Below are positions 1 through 9,901 of a DNA stretch of 55,752 nucleotides, piece after piece. Positions within the stretch are counted from its first letter, which is position 1, and every line of letters begins with the position of its first letter. The position numbers and the translations under genes were made by a program. Origin of the DNA: a candidate division WOR-1 bacterium RIFOXYB2_FULL_36_35 (GTDB lineage: Bacteria > Margulisbacteria > WOR-1 > XYC2-FULL-46-14 > XYC2-FULL-37-10); NCBI GenBank assembly GCA_001771505.1, contig MEUA01000016.1, positions 1-55,752 of the forward strand. Direction: 5' to 3'. A model generated the notes under the pieces. That model did no database searches. It was not told the DNA's origin and worked only from the letters and a program-made list of their open reading frames with translations.

Positions 1-57
1 ATAACACAATATTGAGAAGTTCAGTTGAAGTTGGTATGTGAGAAAATTTGTTAAAAC

Positions 58-87
58 TTAACACAAATTTATAAAATAGTTTATAAT
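58..87 (+). promoter_or_regulatory. Sigma-70-type promoter for the first DUF167-like gene
   Basis: TTAACA at 58-63 and TATAAT at 82-87 are separated by 18 bases. A purine-rich AAAGGAG site follows 7 bases before the ATG at 112, so this transcript should have a short leader with a normal ribosome binding site. This contrasts with the leaderless arrangement of several other genes in the window. Confidence 0.5.
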
Positions 88-111
88 ATAAAAAAACAAA
101 AGGAGACTTAC

Positions 112-324
112 ATGACAGAAATATTGCTTGAAATTAGAGTCGTTCTTAACGCAGACCACAATGAATTAAAGGGGAACAGGCTTTATGTTGCCGCATCGGA
201 GCTGAATAATCAAATAAATGAAATAATGCTGGATCTTTTGGCGGAAGAATATAATGTCAAAAAAAATAAAATAAAAATTATGAAAGGCCAAAATTCAATA
301 CAAAAAACTATTAAAATTATTTAA
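112..324 (+). CDS. Divergent DUF167 (YggU-like) protein
   Basis: A 70-residue protein of the small DUF167/YggU fold, whose cellular role is not established. The family pattern is visible at both ends: LEIRVVLNADHNELKGNRLY at the start and a Lys-rich KKNKIKIMKGQNSIQKTIKI at the end. The central family signature (PPVDGKAN followed by a hydrophobic stretch) is lost here and replaced by SELNNQINEIM. The window holds a canonical paralogue at 41631-41870, so this looks like a degenerate or specialised copy. The start is supported by an AAAGGAG site 7 bases upstream and a promoter. The gene ends tail to tail with the mscS-like gene, overlapping it by 4 bases. The family call is fairly secure; the function is unknown. 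Confidence 0.7.
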   Translation: MTEILLEIRVVLNADHNELKGNRLYVAASELNNQINEIMLDLLAEEYNVKKNKIKIMKGQNSIQKTIKII

Positions 325-860
325 ATAACAGTTCCTTCAGGCGGCGCAATAGTAATAATCCCTGAAATTATCTTAGAGTTAGGTATGATTTTACGCTTAT
401 TATCAGAAGTTATTAAGGTGGTAGAAAATATTTTAATTTCTTCAACTTTACCTATTATTTTGACAGTGTCATTAATATCTCCAATTTCAACATTGTCTCC
501 AAGCTCAAAAGGCTGAGATATTATTATCATCAAACCAGCTGCAAAATTAGCCAGTGCTCCTTGAAGCGCTAAAGCCATTGCCAAACCAGCGGCACCAATT
601 AGAGCAATAAAAGACGTTGTTTTAATCCCTAATTTTTCCAGAAAAGATAAAATCACAAAAATAATTATGACATAATAAATAAGGTTGCCAATAAAAACAA
701 CTAGTGTCTTATTTGTTTTTGATTTTAGCATGGCTTTTTGTGCAATATTGGAAACTAAGCGAGCAAACCAAACGCCAAAAACAAGAATAAATATAGCTAC
801 CAATATTTCCAGCCCATTAGTAGTAAAATATAATTTTATTGTATTAATTAAATCAAACAT
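321..860 (-). CDS. Small MscS-type mechanosensitive channel
   Basis: A 179-residue inner-membrane protein of the small-conductance mechanosensitive channel family, which opens under membrane tension to release osmolytes after osmotic downshock. About three hydrophobic segments occupy residues 15-110. The last is the Gly/Ala-rich pore helix (IGAAGLAMALALQGALANFAAG), followed by the family beta domain with the MIIISQPFELGDNVEIG motif and an IPNSKI element typical of MscS. It is shorter than E. coli MscS (286 residues) because the C-terminal alpha/beta domain is missing, as in other minimal channels. The ATG at 860 has no Shine-Dalgarno sequence but lies 8 bases after a TATAAT box, so translation may be leaderless. 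Confidence 0.85.
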   Translation of the reverse strand: MFDLINTIKLYFTTNGLEILVAIFILVFGVWFARLVSNIAQKAMLKSKTNKTLVVFIGNLIYYVIIIFVILSFLEKLGIKTTSFIALIGAAGLAMALALQGALANFAAGLMIIISQPFELGDNVEIGDINDTVKIIGKVEEIKIFSTTLITSDNKRKIIPNSKIISGIITIAPPEGTVI

Positions 861-868
861 ATAGTCAA

Positions 869-874
869 ATTATA
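869..874 (-). promoter_or_regulatory. -10 box of the mscS-like gene, leaderless arrangement
   Basis: A perfect TATAAT on the minus strand ends 8 bases before the ATG of the mscS-like gene. Transcription normally starts about 7 bases after the -10 box, so the mRNA would begin at or next to the start codon. No good -35 box was seen. Confidence 0.4.
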
Positions 875-998
875 CACTATATGGAGATACAAATAAAATG
901 ATGGCGGTTACAACATGTAGCATTGACAAAATAAATAAAATGAGTTTTTTACCGAAGATTTAATTACAGGCGATGCAAAAGATACGGGATTTATACCT

Positions 999-1778
999 AT
1001 GGGATCTAAAGCTGTTGGTTCTGGAATGACTCCTTACATGCGGATGAAAACAAGAGGTGGGGATTTAGTCGCAGAAGCTTTGCTTACGGGGAAAAAGATT
1101 GCAGTGCTTGGAACAGTTGAAGTAAGCGATTTTATGCAAACTTCGGGACAAAGTCCAGCAGGGCTTGATGCAGGCGTTCAACAATTTATAAGTATTTGGA
1201 ATGCCCTCGGAGGATCTCCTGAAGCTTATGATGATTCAACCTGCTTTAAGCAGCAAGTAAGGACAATGGCAGAATACATGGGATGGGCTTTTATGTATGG
1301 AATGGTTCAGCAAGGATATGAAGCATCAATGCCTAGTTGGCCGGCAGGTGCAACGCTTACTTATCCTCTTGCAGACTCTAATGATTTGATAGGTTCTATG
1401 GAATGCAAACTTGTATTTAGCGGCACACCATCAGGTGAAATATCAATAACAATGACCGCAAGTGAAGATGGCTATGGGGCGCCTAAATCAGGAAGTTATT
1501 CAGGTACATCAACACTTATAATCCCTGAAGGAACAATGCTTGCAACTGCTACAATGCTACTTGAAGACACAGGAAATGGACCAGATCTTACATCAATAAC
1601 GATTACTGGAACTACTTCTCCTGACGGTAATATTGTTTCTACTGTAATGCTTCCCGGCGGCACAGGCACAGGGACATTAAAAAATAGCGCAGGGACACAG
1701 ATAGGCACTATCGAATTTACATCAACTGGCGGGACTTTGTATATGGATACCGGAACATCTGAAGCCTTTACTTATTAA
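999..1778 (+). CDS. Gly/Thr/Ser-rich protein of unknown function, apparently frameshifted at its 5' end
   Basis: The longest ATG-initiated open frame encodes 259 residues. The N-terminal half has short helical stretches (SDFMQTSGQSPAGLDAGVQQ). The C-terminal half is rich in Gly, Thr, Ser and alternating hydrophobics, suggesting a beta-rich, perhaps exported, domain. The family is not recognised. The annotated ATG has no ribosome binding site, and the same frame stays open back to 939 with no start codon. In another frame, an ATG at 898 with GGAG 12 bases upstream encodes about 15 residues up to a run of six T at 945-950. Adding one T there joins the two frames into one protein of about 293 residues (MSFFTEDLITGDAKDTGF across the join). 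The gene is therefore probably 898-1778 with a frameshift, slippage site or sequencing error. Confidence 0.5.
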   Translation: MGSKAVGSGMTPYMRMKTRGGDLVAEALLTGKKIAVLGTVEVSDFMQTSGQSPAGLDAGVQQFISIWNALGGSPEAYDDSTCFKQQVRTMAEYMGWAFMYGMVQQGYEASMPSWPAGATLTYPLADSNDLIGSMECKLVFSGTPSGEISITMTASEDGYGAPKSGSYSGTSTLIIPEGTMLATATMLLEDTGNGPDLTSITITGTTSPDGNIVSTVMLPGGTGTGTLKNSAGTQIGTIEFTSTGGTLYMDTGTSEAFTY

Positions 1779-1803
1779 AGTTAAAAAGCAGAAAAACAGA
1801 TAG

Positions 1804-3132
1804 TTACTTTGAACGATTTAATTTATCTAGAATTTCGGTAATTGTTAAAAACTCTTCAGGCCTTCTAGGTTTTTTAAAGAATTGGCTTTCAAAAAGACCT
1901 TCCAGATCACCATAATTATATCCTGTAGGAAAAACAACTCCTTCCTCTAAATTGTTAACAAGCTCTTCAAAAGAAGATGCCCTATTTTGAGCTAAATCAT
2001 CCTCCAACAACAAAAATCCTTCCATAGGATCAATAAAATATTTTAAAGTAACTATAGTAAAACCGATAATAATACATCTCAAATCCTGTTCCCTTTCTAA
2101 AACCAAGGGCAACAATCTAAAAGCAGCCTCTTTCGCAAGTTTTTCCTTGCTTTGGCGTAGAGTATCAATACGAAAAGAGCTTCTTCGAGTGGCTAATTGT
2201 AAAGGCCTTATACCTCCAAATACAACACAAGCATTAAGATCACCCCAATAAGAAAAAACATTTGGAACCAATAAATCTAAACCTTTAACAGTGGGAATCC
2301 ACTCCTTATGATGAATATACGATCCTCTATCCAAATTATAAAGAAACGCAACAATCTTAGGAGCAGGAATCTTTGCCTTCAAAAGCGCAGGCAAGGGAAT
2401 AAAATATAATCCTTCTCCGCTATTATCAAAATGGAGTAATCTTTTAACTAATTCAGCAAATTCATCGGGAGTATAATCATTATTGCGCGCAGCGTCAACA
2501 GAAAATCTTAAAAGTTCAAAAATATTTCGTGACTTTTCATACTCTTTTTCCAGGGAACGATACTTTTTAATCTTTCTAAGATTCCCTGCAAAATGACCTT
2601 TAAACTTGGAATTGCTCAAAACATCTGGCATAATTCCAAAACTTGAGCCATATGGCAGCCTTCTATCGTTTTCAACATCCCTGTGAGCCTGCTCTCTCAT
2701 ACAAATAGAGTTTAAGATCTCTACAGTATTTTTTCTGGGAATACCATACCTTATAAACACAACAGCAACCTTTACAGCTTCAAAAATTAAAGAATCACAT
2801 ATTTTTAAAGGAAGATGAGTTTCAAATCCTGATGTACGATCCCTTGAAATATCATTTATTAAATCGAGATAAAAAATCATGTCTTCACGAGTAGGCAAGC
2901 CTTCCACATGATACAAATGTTTTATAACCATTGAGAAAGAAGGGTTGAGTCCAAACTCTCTTTGTAATTTCGAAATTTCTCTTGCTAAACCTGTTCTATA
3001 TCCATATCCTCTCAAAGCAAATAACAATCTATCTACAGGTGTTTTTTTGATAAAGGGCCCTACCCTGTCAAGCGCTCTATTTATCTTTGGACTAGCATAC
3101 ACCCTTTTTTCAACAGTCCTAAAGAAATTCAT
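1804..3132 (-). CDS. Unknown helical protein, 442 residues
   Basis: A soluble, mostly alpha-helical protein that I do not recognise. It has many charged residues, no signal peptide and no clear membrane helix; the hydrophobic stretches near residues 115-125 and 350-365 are short. Features that can be seen are a basic N-terminus, a Glu/Lys-rich segment around residues 185-205 and an acidic C-terminal third. The start is well supported by an AGGAGG site 6 bases before the ATG. It lies downstream of ligA on the same strand after a 142-base gap, with no sign of coupling. Several other large unknown proteins in this window (5456-7783, 19484-22413, 43281-45521) are likewise soluble, so it may belong to lineage-specific gene content. 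Confidence 0.6.
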   Translation of the reverse strand: MNFFRTVEKRVYASPKINRALDRVGPFIKKTPVDRLLFALRGYGYRTGLAREISKLQREFGLNPSFSMVIKHLYHVEGLPTREDMIFYLDLINDISRDRTSGFETHLPLKICDSLIFEAVKVAVVFIRYGIPRKNTVEILNSICMREQAHRDVENDRRLPYGSSFGIMPDVLSNSKFKGHFAGNLRKIKKYRSLEKEYEKSRNIFELLRFSVDAARNNDYTPDEFAELVKRLLHFDNSGEGLYFIPLPALLKAKIPAPKIVAFLYNLDRGSYIHHKEWIPTVKGLDLLVPNVFSYWGDLNACVVFGGIRPLQLATRRSSFRIDTLRQSKEKLAKEAAFRLLPLVLEREQDLRCIIIGFTIVTLKYFIDPMEGFLLLEDDLAQNRASSFEELVNNLEEGVVFPTGYNYGDLEGLFESQFFKKPRRPEEFLTITEILDKLNRSK

Positions 3133-3274
3133 TTTAATTTCCTCCTTATTTCCTTATCAGTACTAGCTCTGTCTTCATGGTTTTACATCGAACAAAACCA
3201 GCTAGAATTGCAAGGTTCTTTATAAAAATGGGACTGTTGCGAAAACCTTAAAATTACGCGTGGAGGTACCGTGC

Positions 3275-5304
<2,030 letters not shown>

Positions 5305-5455
5305 TGGTTTATTCTTGCAGATGACAAAAAATCTTCAAAAAAATCATACCTGTAGTGCCTTTGAAATAAAAACAAAACACTGGAAAATAAATTGAAATCG
5401 AAGCGAGAGTTTGTTCGACAAAAAAACATACATAATACTTTTTAAGGAGAAATAG

Positions 5456-7783
5456 ATGTCAATAAACAGTTTATATTCTACGTTTTTCATGCAAACAGAT
5501 CATGTGCCGGATTTTTTGGAATTAAAAAACACAATACAATCTTTATCTGAACAAAAAAACAATGCAAAGACAAGGAAATCAAGACGCGTGATAAAAAGGC
5601 TGCTTAGGGACGAAAAAGAAAAACTAAAGAGAGCCTTATATCAAAAAGAGTTGATGTACAAACATCTCTATAAAGAGATTTCCAGAAAAACCTCTTATAT
5701 AAGTAAATATGCAGAAAGAGCTGAGATAGAATCAATTATTTCAAGCAATGGGAATAAGCCTTTAGTCATTATATTTTATGATGAAAATGCCTTTTACGAA
5801 CCTGCGTTAGACGTCCCCAATAATCAACAAATAGATGCCGATTTACAAGCATATTTGATTTACAGAGATATGGGAGAGACTATAAAATCATTAAATGATA
5901 GCAGGCTCCTCGATTTTGCCATATTTAACATGACAACATTAAATAATCTATGGCCCGAAAGCAGAAAATACGGCGCAAAAAACCGGTTTTCAACTGCTCT
6001 CTTTTTAAACGGGGAAATGGTTTTTATCTGCAAAGGAGTCCCAAAAACAGAAGAGATGCGAGGAATAATAGCTGATGTTGAAAAAAAAATCCATGAGGAC
6101 AAAAAGACTGTAAGCGCTGTTGATGAATTAAAAAGAGAGTCTTTATCCCGTAAAACTACTTTGGACATAAATAATCGGGGTTCATCCTTATATCAATTTT
6201 CAGATGCTTCAAAAGGGGCTTCCCCTGATGTAGTAAATAACAATTCATCTGCTTTGTATGAAGCTTCTGACCTTATTATGGATTTAAAAACATTTTCTTC
6301 TGAAAGATTTTTTCACTCGGCTTTCAATTTTGAAATTAATGGCGAAGGGTTCTACGCAGTTTCTTCTGCTTATTATCCCCACAGTTTAGAGGGACTGTTT
6401 GCCCAAACAAATATACAATCTCTTTCTTATGGAAGTACAATTTGCAAAGAAGCTTACATGCCCACAGATGACCCAAGATATAACAGAAAATATGATTTGT
6501 ACAATTCAGATGGCGTTATAGTGGGAAAGTTGATTCCAAAAGAAAATAATTTAGGCTTATTTGATGTATACTTTTTTGAAGAGCATGACTATGGGTTTCA
6601 CATTTTACAGTTGGGACATTTTTCACTGCCGCGCCACAAACTGTATTTATCAAAAGGTTTCAAACAAACTTCTTCCCAGTTTATAGAATATAATCCAACT
6701 ATTGGGAAATACGAGCCCAAAACTTTTTACGGAATGTTTGTTAAAATCCCCGGAACCAACAAAGCAACTATTTATCTTAAAGGGATTGAGCCTGAATCTT
6801 CTGTCGTAATAAAAGTAACTGATTTAAAAGGTAATATAAAAAAATATGAATATTCAGCGGATGAAGCATCTTATCCTTTAAGAATTGAACTATTCCCAGG
6901 ATTCAATAATAAGGTGGAAATAACAATGTCTGATTCCTTAAGGAATTTAGCAGTCAGCAGGGAAAGTATATCCGATATATTTAGAAGTTCTTTTTTCGTA
7001 AGAAAATTACAACCAGGGGACAAAAGAGAAATGAGGCTTTATGATCTTATCAAAACATTTGCTGAGCCTGTCGCAGAAGATGCAGAAAAGATAGAATTTA
7101 AGTTCAAGGCGGGGTTTGACCCTCAATCTTTACAAACATTATCTGAAAGCATCAACTTCGACTTGAAAATTATGGAAGGCGCTATTAAAGAAGAAGAGCT
7201 TGTCTTTATGAACATTTTTAATTTTTTGATGCAGTCAGCACGTGAAGGAGTGTCTTTCAGAAATATACGTGAAGGAGTGGAAAAACTTTTACCAAAACAT
7301 GAAATATTTTTTTCGGACAATGATAATACGCAAGAAAGTGAACCCCGATTTCCTAATCGGGGTGAAGTCTTTTATACCAACCAAGATATTGCTTTTATTA
7401 TGAACATATTTTTCAGGCAGGATAAAAACGGCAAAGTTACTAGACGAAATGTTAACCTGGGAAAAATAGAGAGAAGACTTAACTTATTGAGGGAATCTCG
7501 CAAAAAAAGGTTGAGAGATGCTTATTTAAAAACCATAGGCAAAAAACAAAAAGCTTATAAACTCTTAACTGACGCATGGAAGGACTCAATAGATTATATG
7601 AATTGGGGATGTCTTGTTTTTAATGGTGAAGAAATAATGCTTAACAGAAGAAATGTTGAGGCTGCATTAGAGTCTGATTTTGTGCCAAATGAAATAAAAA
7701 ACAAACTAAGAAAGTTATTAAATCTTACCAATCCGGAAGATAGCAATAAATCTGTTATAACTTTTGAAATAAACACCGATTAG
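5456..7783 (+). CDS. Large protein of unknown function, 775 residues
   Basis: I do not recognise a family. Residues 25-100 are very rich in Lys, Arg and Glu and probably form a coiled coil. The middle (about 290-530) looks beta-rich, and the end (about 660-770) is again basic and helical. There is no signal peptide or membrane helix. The start has a clear AAGGAG site 8 bases upstream of the ATG. Two stretches of the coding sequence match a palindromic repeat found outside genes at 54497-54599: 28 identical bases at 7339-7366, encoding E629 to E637 (EPRFPNRGE), and 13 bases at 6170-6182, encoding NNRG. Both are read in frame. A weak promoter lies between this gene and ligA. Confidence 0.7.
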   Translation: MSINSLYSTFFMQTDHVPDFLELKNTIQSLSEQKNNAKTRKSRRVIKRLLRDEKEKLKRALYQKELMYKHLYKEISRKTSYISKYAERAEIESIISSNGNKPLVIIFYDENAFYEPALDVPNNQQIDADLQAYLIYRDMGETIKSLNDSRLLDFAIFNMTTLNNLWPESRKYGAKNRFSTALFLNGEMVFICKGVPKTEEMRGIIADVEKKIHEDKKTVSAVDELKRESLSRKTTLDINNRGSSLYQFSDASKGASPDVVNNNSSALYEASDLIMDLKTFSSERFFHSAFNFEINGEGFYAVSSAYYPHSLEGLFAQTNIQSLSYGSTICKEAYMPTDDPRYNRKYDLYNSDGVIVGKLIPKENNLGLFDVYFFEEHDYGFHILQLGHFSLPRHKLYLSKGFKQTSSQFIEYNPTIGKYEPKTFYGMFVKIPGTNKATIYLKGIEPESSVVIKVTDLKGNIKKYEYSADEASYPLRIELFPGFNNKVEITMSDSLRNLAVSRESISDIFRSSFFVRKLQPGDKREMRLYDLIKTFAEPVAEDAEKIEFKFKAGFDPQSLQTLSESINFDLKIMEGAIKEEELVFMNIFNFLMQSAREGVSFRNIREGVEKLLPKHEIFFSDNDNTQESEPRFPNRGEVFYTNQDIAFIMNIFFRQDKNGKVTRRNVNLGKIERRLNLLRESRKKRLRDAYLKTIGKKQKAYKLLTDAWKDSIDYMNWGCLVFNGEEIMLNRRNVEAALESDFVPNEIKNKLRKLLNLTNPEDSNKSVITFEINTD
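6170..6182 (+). repeat. Partial copy of the AATCGGGG palindromic element inside a CDS
   Basis: AATAATCGGGGTT is identical to 54585-54597, the right arm of the intergenic element at 54497-54599. It lies in frame in the 775-residue gene. A chance match of 13 bases in 56 kb is unlikely but possible. Confidence 0.4.
7339..7366 (+). repeat. Palindromic repeat inserted in frame in a coding sequence
   Basis: These 28 bases are identical to 54559-54586. The core is an inverted repeat, ACCCCGAT with arms around TTCCTA and back to ATCGGGGT, able to form an 8-bp hairpin. It is read through in frame and contributes about nine residues. This resembles the in-frame palindromic elements described in Rickettsia, although it is much shorter. 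Confidence 0.75.
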
Positions 7784-7795
7784 CTAGTCGACAAA

Positions 7796-8554
7796 TCAGC
7801 CTTGAGCGGTTCTATCATGAATAATCTTTCCAAAGTCCTCGGGAGAAAACAAAACAGATTCCAATTTTCCTATTTTGGCCAAATCAACTAAATGTTTTAT
7901 AGTTAAAGTCTGAGAGATATCAAAGGGATGACTATAGAATCTCTCAAGCTTTGACAGATGTGCTCCACACCCCAAATCATCCCCTATATCAGAAGCTAAA
8001 ACTCTAATATATGTCCCCTTAGAACATATTACCTCAAAAACTATTTTATCAGGCGCTATCATTTCTAAAAGTTTTAATGAATAGATGGTTACTTCTTTCT
8101 CATCCCTTTCTATTTCGATCCCCTTTCGAGCAAGTTCATACAATTTTTTGCCATTAACTTTTTTTGCCGAAAACATGGGAGGCTTTTGTTTTATTTTGCC
8201 TGTGTATTTTTTTAATATTTCTTCTATTACGTTGGTCATTGAGGTATGGGGCGACAGGCAAGGTAATTGTCGTGCCTGACCACTAGCAGGAAGAGATATT
8301 GGAGTTCCCGTTAAGTCGAGGGTATTGGTCACAACCCCCAACGTCATCTCTGCAGTATATCCCTTATCTCCCTCAAGAAAATATTTAATAAACTTTGTAG
8401 CTTTTCCAAAAAAGACAGGCAGCACCCCTGTTGCAAATGGATCGAGAGTCCCCGAGTGCCCAACTTTTGCGGTTTTTGAAATATTTCTTAGTTTTGCGCA
8501 AACATCAAAAGAAGTCCAATCTGGCGGTTTGTTGACTAATATTATTCCATCCAT
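7796..8554 (-). CDS. truB: tRNA pseudouridine(55) synthase TruB
   Basis: Converts U55 in the T-arm of tRNAs to pseudouridine. The 252-residue protein has the family N-terminus (DGIILVNKPPDWTSFDV), the catalytic-aspartate motif SGTLDPFATGVLPV and the substrate-binding KPPMFSAKK and GTYIRVLASDIG motifs. I place the start at the ATG at 8554. A TTG 18 bases further upstream is open in the same frame, but a GGAG site sits 9 bases before the ATG and inside that extension. It is the last gene of the nusA-infB-rbfA-nrnA-truB operon, 49 bases after nrnA, and converges on the 775-residue gene. Confidence 0.96.
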   Translation of the reverse strand: MDGIILVNKPPDWTSFDVCAKLRNISKTAKVGHSGTLDPFATGVLPVFFGKATKFIKYFLEGDKGYTAEMTLGVVTNTLDLTGTPISLPASGQARQLPCLSPHTSMTNVIEEILKKYTGKIKQKPPMFSAKKVNGKKLYELARKGIEIERDEKEVTIYSLKLLEMIAPDKIVFEVICSKGTYIRVLASDIGDDLGCGAHLSKLERFYSHPFDISQTLTIKHLVDLAKIGKLESVLFSPEDFGKIIHDRTAQG

Positions 8555-8603
8555 ATGTTTAGTCTCCAGCAATCAGAAAAGTACTATTTATAAGCATAAC
8601 TAG

Positions 8604-9557
8604 TTATTTTTCTAATGCACTTTTTACTAAATTAAGGACTTTAGTCTGAGCTTCTTCCATAGACATGTCAAGTTCACACCCCGCAGCCAAAATATGCCCA
8701 CCCCCACCACATTCATGCGCAATTTCAGAAACATTGACCTTTCCTTTTGACCTAAAATTTACTTTTATCTTTCCGTTTTTATCTTCCCTAAAAAGAAGAG
8801 CTACCTCTATTCCCTTTATGGTTCTTAAATGATCAATTATTCCCGTGAAATCATCTGCCTTTGCTCCGGAATCAATTATCATTTCCCTTGTAATATTTGT
8901 CCATACAACTTTTCTGTCATCGGTATGCTTTAAACGCGAAAAAGCAGCATTGCATACTCTTATAGCTTCAATGGTTTTTGTATTATAAATATTATCAGCA
9001 AGATAAGAAGGATTAGCGCCGTTTTCTACAAGTTCCTTGGCAACAAGAAAAGTTGTAGGTTTTGTATTGGGGAACCTAAAGCTGCCCGTATCAGTCATAA
9101 TTCCAACATAAAGAGGAATTGCTATTTGAGGAGTTATTTTAATAAAAAATTCTTTTGCTATTTTATAAACAATTTCAGCGGTAGAAGAAAGCTGCTCAAC
9201 ACAGTTAACATCGCCAAAGTTTGTATTATCAGGGTGATGGTCTATGTTTAAAATTTTATGGGCTATAATTTTTGATTGTCCGATTCGGTCAATTCCGGAA
9301 GCGTCAACTGTTACCATCAAATCGAATTCCTTTTTAGGGGCATGCGTCATAATATTTTCAGATCCAGGCATAAACAAATAAGAAGGAGGAACCCCATCGG
9401 GAGAATACATTAAAACATCCAATCCCATATCACCTAAAATTCTCCCCATAGCAAGCATACTCCCTAGAGTATCACCATCAGGGTCGACATGACAGACAAT
9501 TATTACACTTTTTGACTGGGAGATAATACTTTTCATCGCTTGAAAAGTTTTTTTCAT
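8604..9557 (-). CDS. nrnA: DHH/DHHA1 phosphoesterase, NrnA-type oligoribonuclease/pAp phosphatase
   Basis: A 317-residue DHH-family enzyme that in relatives degrades nano-RNAs and dephosphorylates 3'-phosphoadenosine 5'-phosphate. The metal-binding motifs are intact: HVDPDGDTLGS near residue 23, VDASGIDRIG, and the name-giving DHHPDN. The C-terminal DHHA1 domain carries GGGGHILAAG. The gene overlaps rbfA by 4 bases and sits between rbfA and truB, a position NrnA/RecJ-like genes often take in translation operons. Its role here is inferred from the family. Confidence 0.93.
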   Translation of the reverse strand: MKKTFQAMKSIISQSKSVIIVCHVDPDGDTLGSMLAMGRILGDMGLDVLMYSPDGVPPSYLFMPGSENIMTHAPKKEFDLMVTVDASGIDRIGQSKIIAHKILNIDHHPDNTNFGDVNCVEQLSSTAEIVYKIAKEFFIKITPQIAIPLYVGIMTDTGSFRFPNTKPTTFLVAKELVENGANPSYLADNIYNTKTIEAIRVCNAAFSRLKHTDDRKVVWTNITREMIIDSGAKADDFTGIIDHLRTIKGIEVALLFREDKNGKIKVNFRSKGKVNVSEIAHECGGGGHILAAGCELDMSMEEAQTKVLNLVKSALEK

Positions 9558-9901
9558 AATTCTTTTTGATCCTTTACTTTATTCATTAAAGATAAAACCC
9601 TGCTGCCTCGCTCCAAACTTTTATCATAAACAAATAATATTTCAGGAACAAATTTAAGTTTAAGAACATGACCAAGTTCGCATCTAATATAAGAGGTCGC
9701 GCTTTTTAAGCCTGCCAGAGAATCTTTTTTAGCTTTTTCATCTCCTAAAACACTAAAAAATATTTTGGCGATTTTCAAGTCGGGTAAAATTTCCACATCT
9801 GTGAGACTTACAAAACCAATTCTTGGATCAGAAACTTTTTCTCTTAATATCGAGCTAACCTCTTTTTTGATAAGTTCCGCAACTCTTTCAATTCGACTCA
9901 C
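9554..9901 (-). CDS. rbfA: Ribosome-binding factor A
   Basis: A 115-residue KH-like protein that binds the 30S subunit and assists maturation of the 16S rRNA 5' end. The typical pattern is present: an N-terminal RIERVAELIKKEVSSIL helix, the DPRIGFVSLTDVEILPDL segment, AKIFFSVLGDE and the late basic region RGSRVLSLM. Its ATG overlaps the infB stop and its own stop overlaps the nrnA start, each by 4 bases, so the three genes are likely translationally coupled. Confidence 0.96.
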   Translation of the reverse strand: MSRIERVAELIKKEVSSILREKVSDPRIGFVSLTDVEILPDLKIAKIFFSVLGDEKAKKDSLAGLKSATSYIRCELGHVLKLKFVPEILFVYDKSLERGSRVLSLMNKVKDQKEL

